A DNA stretch of 64,000 nt from Holothuria scabra (taxonomy: Eukaryota > Echinodermata > Holothuroidea > Aspidochirotida > Holothuriidae): the NCBI GenBank assembly GCA_037179385.1, contig CM074194.1:2001001-2065000 (forward strand). The letters are read 5' to 3'. Both the position numbers and the translations under genes were made by a program. Of this stretch, positions 45,700 through 57,303 are shown in pieces. Positions within the stretch are counted from its first letter, which is position 1. The number at the start of each line of letters is the position of its first letter. Under the pieces are notes generated by a model, which was given only the letters and a program-made list of their open reading frames with translations, made no database searches and had not been told where the DNA came from.

Positions 45700-47940
45700 A
45701 ATATTTTCACACTGGTCGATCGCTATCTGTAGCCAAAATTCTATAAACGGTTCAAGGGTTCTTAAACTTGATGACTTTGGCAAGTAAGCACGGTGGCATA
45801 GCTTCAGGCAGACAATGGAAAAGGGGGATTTTTACCACCGATCTGGAAAACGGTCAAAATCAGAAATTTGTGACATCAGATAATCAAGCACTTACACCCC
45901 TTAAATACAGTGCAGATTTTACAATTTTCCTTTCATAAAATTCCAAATCTTCTACAATGTATGCTCCAAGGTCAAAAAATTCTTTAAAATTTCACTGGGT
46001 TTGAAATAATTACAACGTTGGAGACTTGACGTGTTACATGTGCCAACAAAAAATCAAGTGACACCATGTACCCATATTACGGATTTTCCAAATTTTCTGT
46101 CATCAAATTCCAAATTTTCTTCACTGCAAGCTTCTGATTTTCAAATATTTTGGCTGAACAGGCAACAAAGTTTCAGTTTTTAATCATAGTCAGAGAGCCT
46201 CAATCCGCAGGCTTATAAAGAAAACCTTATGTAACAATAATGACCTTCTGTCAACGTGCAATCTCCGTCGGATTTTGCTAAAAGCAGTAAAAGCAGATTC
46301 GTCGTTCCTCAGCAATATCCAAACTTTTAAAATTTCACAGGAAACAAAAGTTTCTTCCAAAGAATCCCCAAATTTCCTGCAATGCAAGTTCCATGTTTTC
46401 AAATAAGGCACTCCCCTTGTCTCTCCCCTTTATTGCGTTCACTCACACAGTACTGTTCATACTTTAACTGAGAAAATTCTCAAAATTTTGTTGCTCTCCC
46501 CTGGAAACAGTCTAGTTTTCCCGCATACTGACACAAGCAAAAAATTAGGGAAAACGAAAAAAGAACAATGGCAGCTCATTTTTGTTCTCTCAGCTCCAAT
46601 TAGACTCGTGTGCAAGTTAGTTTCCTATTTTTTCCTATTATTTCACTGGGCTGGGTTTGCTGCTTTCACACTTCTGCTTATAATAAGCATGAAATTACTG
46701 CCAATTATTCTGTCTGGTCTAACCATAAAACGGTCTGCAACACCTGGTGTTTGTACGCCTACACCCATTGCTCAGTCGTGTAGCCAAATAGCCTGCGTAG
46801 CGCCTCTGTGGCTGCAGCCCCCCTCCCGCCCCTTAGGCTGCCGTAGTTGATTTTTTCGTAGCGATGAGCTGGACGAAAAAATTCGTCCGCCCTGCGGGCT
46901 AGTAACCAAAGGGCAAAGGAGCAATCGCTGCTTGGGCATATTTTCCGCATTTTTAATGTTCATTTTTACGATATTGTTATGACATATTCAAGTGCAGTAA
47001 ATGAACCTGTCAAGTGCCATTTCTAACAATCTGTGATACATTTTACCAAAACTTTCTTGCCCTTTTCCGTCAACTGATGGTGGTGCTCTCCTTAGATGGT
47101 CCCTCACAATTTTCAATACTTAGTCCAAAATCCTAGGTGCGTAGGTACACCACTGCTCCAAATTAGGCGTCAGGGCCAATCTTTCCACCGCCTCCCACAA
47201 TAGCATACCGAAATTTACAATTTTGTGAGCTCTTTCGGGTATGAATTTTTTACAAGTTTAAGACTGTTTTTTTAAATCTTGCTCAAAACCATCCTGTTTG
47301 TGCACAAGGAATGTTGACTAGTGTACAGGTACATGACTGTTCCTGCTGGTAGGGACCAATTATGATCGACAGTAGAAAAAATTTACATTGGTTTACATTT
47401 AGAAAGTGCTGGAACCTTCTGAGCAGCATTAACCGTCGCGAGTGTCTCAGTCATGGCGGTAAACTGTGAGGAAAAATTCAGATCAAAGGGCAGTCAGTGG
47501 CAACTTGTTGGATCACTTGGGCATTTCAAACATTTTCCCTACCCGATTTCTGTTTCTAGATCACTGTGGTACCCATTGTTGTATTTGTGTTACCGTATTA
47601 AATATACACTACATATAACGATGTTGGCCAGCGATCTTTCAAAAATGGTTGTGGGATTATACGTCTGTATGTAGTAGAGCGCAGAGTGCCGATACCACCT
47701 AACACGTGGTATATTAACGGTTTGGAAATCTCGGGAACAGTTTCTTCCCCCGGCACCCAGGTTCGTATACCACGGTGCTGTCTAATGTATTTTATAGGGC
47801 AATTAAAAAGAATAAACGGCTACCAGCCAAAATATCAGTTTAGCCTATACTAAGAAATATTTTTGCTCCACCTGACTGGCGGGTAGCAAAATTTTATTCC
47901 AATTTTCAAAAAGCGGGATCTAAGCTTGCCTTCCAGTTAT
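45700..47940. repeat. AT-rich decayed repeat region, part 1
   Basis: Between 45,890 and 46,420 the words CAAATTTTCT, CAATG(C)AAG, TTTTCAAATA and TTTCACAGG/TTTCACTGG recur in a similar order at least three times (around 45905, 46081 and 46330). This suggests diverged copies of a ~150-base unit. Similar strings recur at 48.9-50.9 kb and at 35.1-36.0 kb. No gene is visible; ORFs in 46488-46963 lie in a G/C-rich patch without family features. Confidence 0.45.
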
Positions 47941-47949
47941 AGACCAGTT

Positions 47950-48190
47950 GGTTTAAACAATTGTGTTCATAATATTGAGCTGTCTTGAAGACGTCTCTTT
48001 GTCTTTTGATTGAGGCCACAGTGTGGATGTCAGATAGGTCTACCTGGATTTTTTAAAAACCTTAGATAAAGTTTCATTAGGTAGACTTTTGGTTAAACTT
48101 CGTAGGTTATGGGTTCTCAGCATATTTGTTGACTGAATAAATTGGCTCCAAGGTACGGTACATCCCAGAGAGTTGCTGTCAGAGGTTATT
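47950..48190 (+). mobile_element. CR1-like LINE fragment (RT middle part)
   Basis: The plus strand shows a decayed frame with VYLDF, then TLDKVSLGRLLVKLRRL and a G-V-x-I-F...WL continuation. The nucleotide block GGTAGACTTTTGGTTAAACT matches the CR1 pieces at 45.05 kb (reverse) and 56.7 kb. It retains the uninterrupted site into which a TTAA MITE inserted at 56738 in the other copy. Confidence 0.75.
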
Positions 48191-48194
48191 TGAA

Positions 48195-50990
48195 ATTTCT
48201 CTTCTTTTCTTCCTTTTCATTCTTTTGTTTTATGATCACTCAGGTATATACGGTACAATGACATAGCTGAACATATTAACAAAGGCTTTCATGAGAGTGA
48301 ACGCAAGTTCAGCTAAAAGCCAAAGCTGCTTATTATCAGCTCACTGCACTAAATGCGTACTAGACTAAGTAGTTTTTGCCCGTCAAAAGGGGGCGGGCTT
48401 GTGACGTAGTAAAACACTGTATAGGTAAATCTCAGTAACATGACAACTATAGGCATTAGCAATTGCCATGGCAAGCCTGTGCGTACATAGAGGGGATGCC
48501 CTCAAACATTGCTGGCATACGCCACGTGAAAGGCTCATAAAACGTCACGTGTGAACTATCAATAGACGAATCCGGACAGCCAAGTGATGGTCTGATTTAA
48601 GTTCCGGTTATAATTACAACAAGAACGGTACAGTGTTTTAAGTAATGTAAATTTTTTTTACATCTGGGTGTAGTTGTTATTTCAGGGGATTTGAAGTCAT
48701 CTTGGCAGAAAGAAGATACCCCTGCAAAGACTAATAGGGTCGGGTGCTCGGATTGATCAAGAAGAATTTCAGCAAGGATGGTGCCAGCAAAGAGGGGGGG
48801 GGGGGACGAGGGAGCCATGGCCTTCCCCAATCGGGAAGGCTGCCCCCGTCGGGGAAAAAAGATCCACTTTCGTCCGGGAGCCCTAATCCCATCTATATGA
48901 TAAAAGATGTAATCCCGATAAACTTCTCTCTCCAAAACCGACGATATTATTGATTTTGCATAGGAGAACACCATATTCTTCAAGGAAACTCTCAGATCTC
49001 CCAAATTTTCTTAAAAAAATCAATTTTTTGTCAATTTAATATCTGGATTTCAAACATTCTGAAAAACATTAAAAAAAAATCCCTTTTGACGGTACGACAA
49101 AATATAAAATCTCAACCAACGTCAGTCTTTGTTTTGCTTAGGCCTGTATGAAATTGGGCAGATTGATCGCCAGTAAAGACTTTAACTGTCCAATTCTTTA
49201 CAAAGAAAACCGTTTTTTCTTTAAATTTTCTGCAACGTAAGAGGCGGAGTCGAGGGCTGACACTTTTTTCAAAAGACGGTAGAAGAAAAATCATTTATAG
49301 TCGTTAGTTCAGGCAGTCACATACTGTAGGCAATTTCATCAATTCAGTAGATCTTGAACTTAGCCAAGAGTTGCGATAGCATGTTATATTTCCATTGTTC
49401 AGTTTCCCCCCCCCCCCCGAAAAGTACAAAACCATTTCATCAAATGAAAGCTGTACATTAATTTCTGATAATTTTCTCATCACTTCAATTGCCGTATTGA
49501 TTTTTCCTATTGGAATGAACATTATATTGCAAACAAAGCGCAAAAAAGACTGAGCTACATTCCTGGCTTTCTAAAAGGTCCATATTTTCAAAATTTTCTG
49601 TACGCTCCGCGACAACTAATGGTGGCGCTCCGCTTAGATAATCTTTCAAAAGAACAGATTACTGAACACAACATTGCAGTCTTGCAGATCGTATTCTGTT
49701 TTGTATCAATATTAGAAACTATGTCTGATCATTTTGCTAGTGCCATTGTGCAAGATGCTCCGCATAAGCAATGCAGTAGGGAAAACAAGCCAGTGAACAA
49801 CAACTGGAAAAAAGACCGTGCCCGGCTCGACTTGAAGTAAAAGGTTTGAAACTGGACCGTAAACTCTATCTAACTAACTAACTGATCATTTTGCTACTTT
49901 ATTTCATTAGTGAAACATTTCATTACAAACAATAGCTCAGGATATCGAGGGCTTAGATCCTACTTAAAACACTCAGGAAAATACCATTTCTTGCTTTCTA
50001 ATAGGAAGAGATTTTTCAAAATTTTCTGTGTGCTCCGCTACAACCAATTTTGGCGCTCCCCTTAGATAGTTTCTTAGGCATCATTACATTTTTCGTGCAA
50101 AAATTCTTCAGCCTCCAAACTGAAATGCTTCCATACCCCTATGTTTTTTCGCATAAAATTTCTTTAATGTATAAGCTCTAGATTTTCACATAGTTAAGAG
50201 GAAGCCAAAATTTTTCGGGAAATTTATCGGTATCTTTGGTGGGTCTTAATCTACATGATGATGTTCAATAACCCCAACAAACTACAAGTTGCCACTGGCC
50301 ACCTTTACTTGATATTTGTGATAAGAAGGTCAGATTCTTCAATAAAATTCAAAATCTATCATAAAATTGCAATTTCTTCTCAAATTTAAGCTTCAGGTTT
50401 CAAACATTTTTTGAAAAATGGGAAGGTATTTTCGAAAAATTTCTAATTTCGGGGTCGATACTCCTTCAGTGAAAAACGTTAGCCAACTTTAATCACAAAC
50501 AGATTGTTCTTTGTTTTGCACTTAAAACCAAACCCCCCAAATTTTTAAATATCATTTTATCAAAAGGCCACATTGTTTTCATTAAACTGCAAAATTTCTC
50601 CAGTGATCTTAATTATCAAATCACTGTTCGAGATAAGAATTCTGGCAAATTAAGGTTCCAGTTTCGTCTGAAAGCATAGTACCTGTACGTAAAATGTGTA
50701 ACCCTTAACGAATTTCAGTCGCCCGTACAACTTTTCAGAGTTTTATCATATGAAGGGCAGATTCTTCAACAAACACCCTAATTACTTTGATGCTCTTACA
50801 AAAAGCCAATTTTTTCCAAAAATTTCAAATTATCTTAAAAAAGCGCCTTATTTTTGAATTTTTTTTTTTAAAGAAAGCCTCGAATTCTGCAAGTCACGTC
50901 CCATCGGGAACTCATCACCTTTGTCGGGGCTTCCTAATGCTACCCCAACCCCGGTCCCCCTGTCGGGCAAATCCTGACCACACCCCTGAA
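48195..50990. repeat. AT-rich decayed repeat region, part 2, with CGCTCCGC blocks
   Basis: More of the same degenerate AT-rich pattern (CAAATTTTCT, TTCTTCAA, AAATTTCAAA words), for example near 48990, 49220, 50330 and 50560. Conserved blocks with GCTCCGC...GGTGGCGCTCC...TTAGATA occur near 49595-49640 and 50030-50070 and also near 47075 and 7770. G runs occur at 48796-48805 and a C run at 49407-49418. No gene was recognised apart from the SINE listed separately. Confidence 0.45.
49740..49881 (+). mobile_element. SINE family A with 15-bp target-site duplication
   Basis: CTGATCATTTTGCTA occurs at 49725-49739 and again at 49882-49896, a perfect 15-bp duplication. The body has GATGCTCCGCATAAGCAATG, AAACAAGCCAGTGAACAACA, CCGGCTCGACTTGAAG and GAAACTGGACCGTAAACTCT, then the TAACTAACTAA tail. 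It is slightly 5'-shortened relative to 44805-44974. Confidence 0.92.
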
Positions 50991-51004
50991 TTTCAATAGC
51001 TTTA

Positions 51005-51860
51005 GTTCAGGCTAAAGAAGTTCTTAAATTATAAAAGCAGTTGGTAAGACCCCATCTTATGTCGCTCAGGTTTTGAGTGCGTTCTATGAAATGGATAAGT
51101 TTCTCTTAGAACAAATCCAAAGGAGAGCTACGTGTCGTAAACCATTGGTGAGGAATTTTCCTTATGACACCAGAGTTAAGCATCTCCTGCTTACCACACT
51201 GGAACTGAGAAGAATTAGATATTGGAATATGTCTTTTAATATTGAAAAGTGCAAAGTCCTCCACTTTGGTTCTAAGAATTCCTGCTATGATTATACCGTG
51301 AATGGTACAATTTTGAATTTTGAAGGATTTTCCATAGAAACACAATCTGTCTTGGAGATGACATCTACATTCTACAGAAAGTGAATCGAAACCCCACTAA
51401 AAATGTTATCTTCATTGTCAAAGATTAAAGTGGCTCCTGTAAGAGACCTACTGGGTAGTTATTACGGAAAATTAAATATCTTCCAAGCTAGAAGGAATTT
51501 TAAGAAAGAAATTGTGCTAAATTTGTAAAGCAGCTGGTTAGACCCCAACTTGACTTTACTGCACTGGCCTGGAGTCCCTTTATCATAATTTAAAACTTTA
51601 CTGCACTGGCCTGGAGTCCCTTTATCATAATTTAAAAGCTCGAAAGGCGGCGTTTTGCAAGCCTTGGCTTGATATGAAAAAACAGTTGTTAATGAGTGGA
51701 ACAGTCTGCAGGAGAGGGAGATGGTCCCCCAGTATGCTTCACAGCTAATGTGTTGAACAGTTCTTCCTGACTAAAAGTTGAACTCAACTGGGCTAGTGAC
51801 TGGGTTAGTTGCTTGGTTTTAAGGTTTAGCCTTGGTCCTACTTTGCCCTTTAAACTGCTG
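51005..51860 (+). mobile_element. CR1-like LINE pieces, out of normal order
   Basis: The first piece (about 51010-51216) gives the RT C-terminal pattern KQLVRPHL, then EQIQRRATCRK and LELRRIR. The next bases give WNMSFNIEKCKVLHFGSKN, which in CR1 lies upstream of that region. C-terminal pattern follows again from about 51480. Two CR1 fragments are therefore joined head to tail near 51216. The 3' end near 51838-51870 has the TTTGCCCTTTAAACTG...GTTATG signature shared with the other copies. Confidence 0.78.
51553..51636 (+). repeat. Perfect 42-bp tandem duplication inside a CR1 copy
   Basis: The 42 bases at 51553-51594 are followed at once by an identical copy at 51595-51636 (starting ACTTTACTGCACTGGCCTGG). 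The length is a multiple of three and the two units show no difference, so the duplication is recent relative to the decay of the surrounding LINE. Confidence 0.9.
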
Positions 51861-51869
51861 TGTTATGCC

Positions 51870-54800
51870 ATGAAAAATGAATATTTTTTTGTAACAAAAT
51901 AATATGTAAATTGTAGTAGCAAATTTGCCTAATTTGACATTTTGTAATAACATATTCTACCTCTTCTTCACACTCTACTTCGATATTCCATGAGATTGAA
52001 CGATTCCTGTGAGTGGCTTTTGTAAAACGTATGTGACACCTTCTTACTCGCACTTTATGACCAGTGGGGAAGGAATTTCAGTCACATCGCAACTGCTCGA
52101 AAAGGGCTTCCTTCTCTTACATTTTATGCATGACGTTTCGTGACGTCATAAGGATTTTAATACTAATTAGCTAAAAGTCATGACTTTTAAAGTCAATTAT
52201 CTCAGAAACTAGGAACCCAAAAATCTTTAAAACCGTGAAAATCAATGAATAAGATGTAAAAAATACTTTCGGTGCCTGGTTCTGAGTGAACGTACGGGCA
52301 AAAGGGAGGATTTTAGTCCATTTTATGAAACGTCTAAAATGGGTTTCAAATGCTCTGCAAAATCGTTCAGCATTTATTCGTTGTTGTTTTAAACTACTCA
52401 GTTTTTACTTCAATAGAGAGAAAATTTTGTTTTCTATCTAGTGGTACCATTTTTGCACTATAAAATATCCTCAATGAGTCAGGTACTCGGTAAATTCAAC
52501 CACGAATCGATTGTGGCGCCCAGAGTATATACACAGTATAGTGAGCCTACTTTCGCGAAATGAACGTTAATGCAGGTCGCCCTATGTAAAACGTTACAAC
52601 AGCAGCCTAATTCATCCTCACCAATATTGTTCCCATTTCGGAGAAAATGGTGCGATACTTGCTCCTTCGACATTTTTGCAACATATTGTTAGTTGTAATG
52701 CCATTTACAAATTAAACTAATCAGTAGTGTTGCACTAGAAGGCTATTTATACTTGTTTGAATGTGATATGCCTGTATACACATACAATGTCATAGTCATG
52801 ATGGCAAGCTCTGTTGACACAGAGCAAAACTGCATCTTGTTTGCACCAAAACAGTGAAAATTACCTCACTTTAAAAAAAGTTGGGCTAACTAAAAAGCTG
52901 GTTTAAAAATCTTTATACTAGGAAACTCTATCAACTTCAATCAAATGTTCATTGTTTGAAAAAAAATAAAAAAAATTCTATGCATCATGTAGCTATAGTA
53001 CACTCAGTCAGCATAATACATTGAGCAAGAAAATGAATGAGACTGAGAGACCTTCTAAATAGGCCTGCTTAGATAGGGAGGGCCTTGCAGGAAAGATCAT
53101 CAGTACAATGTTTAACAAGTGCTATTGATTTTCCTCATTTACTCTGGGTAAAAATGAAAAGTACTGAAGGCAAAGGCAAATACCAATAAGGAGTGCAAGG
53201 CAAGGAGTATATCAGCTGAGGTTTGGCAAATGGGATATCTTACTTTGAATTCTTTGTGAATTTCTTTTCACATGAAATACTGGTCCTAAAAATAACATGA
53301 TGATAGCTGGACTGCTTGGATAATAATTCATCACTATCCTGTCCTCTTGTGAGGTGACGGAATGATCCAGGCTCATTTCTACCGTTGGCAGTAGGACAGT
53401 TTGATATGCCTATAGTTTCTCAAACAGTCAACGTAACAATAAAGTTTTTTTTGCAGGAAACTACCTAAATGTTGCCCAACATAGTTCTCCTTTATGTGAC
53501 CTCCTTAAAGATCAGAAATATATATATTTAATGTAAAAAAATCTAGGAATGAATTTACAGTTTTCATTTCATTGAATGCCACACTGATGAGAATTTATTT
53601 TAAGACAAAGTTGGGTTTAGATGGTAGTACGTAATTGCCCATGGGGTAAGGTTTTGAAATGATATAAGCTTAGAAAGGGCTATAAATTGTATAAATTGCA
53701 AAGCTGCAGCTTTGCAATTTATAGGCTACCTATATGGGACTTAATAGAAATAGACAACTTGAACTTAATTACAGAACAGTATACCACTATACTGTAGGTC
53801 GATCTATTATGAAAAATGATGGGAAGGACTGAGTTTTTCTGTTTGTGGCACAGTAACTATCAGGTAAGAAAGAATAATAACCCGTGAATATGTCCGGACT
53901 GAAGTTGAACCCTCTAAATTTGTACAGTTTGTTTACTTTATAATCCAGGCTGACTTGATCATGATTCATAGGAGTCCCAGGTTTACCGACTTACAACAAA
54001 GTTACATCTTATTGTAAGCCCCCCACTAGCCAACATTGCAATGTTAGTTACTGAATATGCCATGAAAACTGAAGCTTCAGATTTCATAGACTACAAGTCT
54101 ACAAACAACACTAGAAGTTTTTAAGAATGTAAATGCAATGGGTACCTGTCCTGCATATCCCACAGTATAATAATAGTCGTTCATTATTTTGTTATGAACG
54201 ACGTTATCCGAGCCATACTGGAATAGTACTAACTAGTAACAGTAACGTTGTAGGATATACAACGTTAACTGTGTACATTTACCAACACCATATGTACTAT
54301 AGTACATACTACATACATGCTGTACGCTAAATGCCCCTTCGGGTTTAGCAGTTGTTTACAAAATAATTTATAAATTAAACTACGTAATTTTGGTATCAAC
54401 AGGAAGCCTATACTATAATCTTCAAACGTCGATACAAAAGAATCGTTTTACATCCCTCAATGAGTCAGGTACTCGCAAAGTTTGAGGTCCTAATTTGAGA
54501 CATAAGAATCGACTGCCTCTTTTTGGGAGCGTATTTTTGCAGTATATGTTTGGAAAAACCTAAAAAATCTTTGATTTCTAAGAGAAGGAAAGATCAAAAT
54601 GTCCACTTACCGTCTCGTTGTATCCATTTATACGCCTACTTTTACATTATTCAACATATAGGGGGAGACCCCTTGTCAGTCACAGTTCCGCGAAATCTCA
54701 TTTGCGCAGATCTAAAAAAGGCGGGAATGCTAGAGAAGTGGTCACTTGGCTTCATTAACTGTACAGCTGCGTGTTGACTGATTTCCCCCATCTATTTACA

Positions 54801-55430
54801 GTGTTGTACTGGAGCCAGGCCTTGTAATAGTATTTAGTAATACTAGTAATACGCGCTTTGAGCTCTTTCGTCATTACATGTTATTTGATTAGGCCACGAC
54901 ACGTTGTACCTGCATTTGATTGAATCACATGCAAACGTCGGCAACCACATCTCCTGGATAGCACTCCTTCCTTGCTTTCAAGTTTTTTTCCTCGTCTCAG
55001 TCGTCAGTGATGTGAGTGGTCCAACTTTTGTTCTTGCTTTTCAGTTAGCTAAATCATTACGTAAGCAAAACAAAGCATGAAATCATGAAATTTCCTAACG
55101 TTAGGCTAACGTTAGCTTAATGGCCTAACTTAGGCATACCCTTGTCGAAGTTGGCTTAGGCAAGGGTAGCAAGGCTAACCTTTACTAGTTTAGGTAGGCT
55201 ATACAGTAAGCATAAGCCTATATATAACATGGAAAGGTACTATTAGTTCCTAGGCCTAGGTAGGCCCAAAGTTGCACATCTTTAGAAGTAAGGCCTTTAG
55301 CTGGAACATGAAAGACTGTGTGTTCACACAAAAGGCTCAGTTCTATTCCCAGGTTGAGTCATACTACAGGTCGTCCTAGCGTTATATAGTATAAAACTAA
55401 AAGGGAAAGGTACTGTAGGCCCAAGTCTCA
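51870..55430. other. Region with no recognised gene
   Basis: This 3.5-kb stretch has no coding region with family features. A shared word, TCAATGAGTCAGGTACTCG, occurs near 52472 and 54459, which may mark two ends or copies of an unclassified repeat. A perfect palindrome lies at 53690-53723. TAGGCCTA-type words are frequent at 55080-55270. Confidence 0.55.
53690..53723. repeat. Perfect 34-bp palindrome
   Basis: The sequence reads TATAAATTGCAAAGCTG followed directly by its exact reverse complement, CAGCTTTGCAATTTATA, with no spacer and CTGCAG at the centre. The flanking bases (G on both sides) end the symmetry. Confidence 0.92.
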
Positions 55431-55433
55431 TCC

Positions 55434-56551
55434 CCTAACACCAGCACAGTGCTTCGCACTGAACTCTTCATGATTTCTCACCTCATACCAGTACATTTAC
55501 CCCTTCAGATCTCTCAAGAACCTTCCCATCATCTTCTGGAGAAACACAACAAACTTTAAGTTGTCTTAAAGGCAGTCATTCATCACCCCAAAGTACAGTT
55601 TCAGTACACATATAATATATCAAAACTCTCAATTGGTACAGCTCTTTGATTGGCATCACATTCAAACAATGCATCATAGCTAAATTACACAGCATGGGCA
55701 CTGAGAGTGTCTTGATTACACATTATGGACTTGTATGGCCACTGGGACAAGCCATGAAGCAATAAACAAGAATTGTGTCAGGATAAAGATGAGTTTTAGA
55801 TAAATGTGGGAGGGGCTAGAAATGAGTAGGTTGGGAGAATTGGAACTGTTTGGGATGATGATTAAACAAAAAACCTCACGTCAAATGCAAAAAATCTTCT
55901 CCAATTCAATGTTAATGACAGACTAGATCACTCTTCTCCAATTCATGACGTCACATTACGTACTGGGGATTGCCCTGTACGCAAGCCGGTTCTCCCATCG
56001 ATGAGCCAGTGTATGTAAATGCTGAGAATGCCTGTTGTATGAATGCTGTACGTAAAGACCGCGCGTATGCAGCATAAAAGTTTTTTTTGTAGCACAGCTA
56101 GGGGAATTCTACGTACAGTACATACCTGTACGTGTTTCATGTACTTGTGGCAGGGCACACGTTTTGGTTTGCTGGGTTTTCTGATCCGCACGTTGTCCAT
56201 TTCTTGTTCAGGTTCCCCGTGCAGAAAAAAAAAATTACAGTCTGGTTGTTGACAGATTTGAAAGTAGCCTGAACTATCCAATGGGAGAACCGGATTCGTA
56301 CAGGGCAATTCCCATTACGTAATGTGACGTCATGAATTGGAGAAGAGTGATCTAGTCCGTCATTAGCATTGAATCGGAGGAGAAGATTTTTTGCATTTGA
56401 TGCGAGGTTTTTTGTTTAAGACAACTTAAAGTTTGTTGTGTTTCTTCAGAAGAAGACAATGGGAAGGTTCTCGAGAGATCTGAAGGGGTAAATGTAGTAT
56501 GAGGTGAGAAATCATGAACAGTTTTGTACGAAGCACTGTGTTGGTGTTAGG
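55434..56551. mobile_element. Element with long (~280-bp) terminal inverted repeats
   Basis: From CCTAACACCAGCACAGTGCT at 55434, the left arm (with a MITE inserted at 55570-55861) runs to about 56000. It is the reverse complement, with modest divergence, of 56265-56551, which ends AAGCACTGTGTTGGTGTTAG. Each arm contains TGACGTCA flanked by matching sequence. The middle, about 56000-56265, is unique. Without the MITE the element is about 822 bp. The target duplication is not clear. It could be a foldback-type or MITE-like DNA element. Confidence 0.85.
55570..55861 (-). mobile_element. TTAA-flanked MITE, AGGCAGTC family, inserted in the left arm
   Basis: Bounded by TTAA at 55566-55569 and 55862-55865. 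The matching place in the right arm (about 56418-56421, TTTGTTTAAGACAAC) has a single TTAA and no insert, which proves the insertion and its target. The left end is AGGCAGTCATTCATCACCCC. The right end is shorter than in the copy at 56738-57034, but keeps a GGGATGATGA block. Confidence 0.92.
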
Positions 56552-56599
56552 CGACGTGACCTACATTTTCCTTTTTATATATGTACTATATATAATGCT

Positions 56600-57303
56600 A
56601 ATAAGACCTGTAAGTCATACCAAAGCTAAGATTGAAGATGTTTCTTCATCTTTTGATTTTGGGTATGGCATCAGTGTCATTTACCTTGACTTTTCAAAGG
56701 CCTTTGATAAAGTTCCATTTGGTAGGCTAATGGTTAAAGGCATATTTTCTTCGTCCCAAACAGTTCCAATTCTCCCAACCTACTTACTAATAGCCCCTCC
56801 CACATTTATCTAAAACTCATCTTTATCTAGACACAATCCTTGTTTATTGCTTCATGGCTTGTCCCAGTGGCTGTACAAGTCCATAATGTGTAATCAAGAC
56901 ACTCTCAGTGCCCATGCTGTGTAATTTAGCTATGGTGCATTGTTTGAATGTGATGCCAATCAAAGAGCTGTACCAATTGAGAGTTTTGATATATGTGTAC
57001 TGAAACTGTAGTTTGGGGTGACGAATGACTGCCTTTAAACTGCGTAGGTTATAGGGGTTCAGGGCAATTGTGCTGACTGGATAAATTTGTCGCTTCATGT
57101 TAGATCTCTGCAAGTCGTTGCTGTCAATGGTAATCTTCTCCTCTTGGAAAGAAGTCACAAGTGGAGTACCACAGGGCTCTGTCCTTGGTCCACACCTTTT
57201 CTTTATTTTCATCAATGATGTAGATAGCTCTATTACATCTTAAGTAAGTTTGCAGATGGTACAAAACTTAATAGGAAGAATAGCAATTTGGATGATGTCT
57301 TAC
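56600..57303 (+). mobile_element. CR1-like LINE fragment (RT core), split by a MITE
   Basis: The plus strand gives VIYLDFSKAFDKVPFGRLMVK, then the MITE at 56738-57034, then LRRL and further RT-type sequence: GVPQGS-like TGLCPWS in a shifted frame near 57155-57195, FINDVDSS near 57210, and KFADGTKLNRKNSN near 57247-57290. The last matches the FADD-type catalytic block of CR1 reverse transcriptase with the second D changed to G. The sequence then stops at 57303. It probably belonged to the same copy as 58406-59146. Confidence 0.82.
56738..57034 (+). mobile_element. TTAA-flanked MITE, AGGCAGTC family, inserted in CR1
   Basis: Bounded by TTAA at 56734-56737 and 57035-57038. Its inverted ends are AGGCATATTTTCTTCGTCCC and, reverse-complemented, AGGCAGTCATTCGTCACCCC. 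The CR1 pieces at 48.08 kb and 45.05 kb show the uninterrupted site GGTTAAACT. It is the inverse orientation of the copy at 55570-55861 and about 90% alike by eye. Confidence 0.92.

Noticed and set aside
55943..56308. 121-codon minus-strand ORF
   Set aside because: It runs across one arm and the centre of the long-inverted-repeat element and has no family features.
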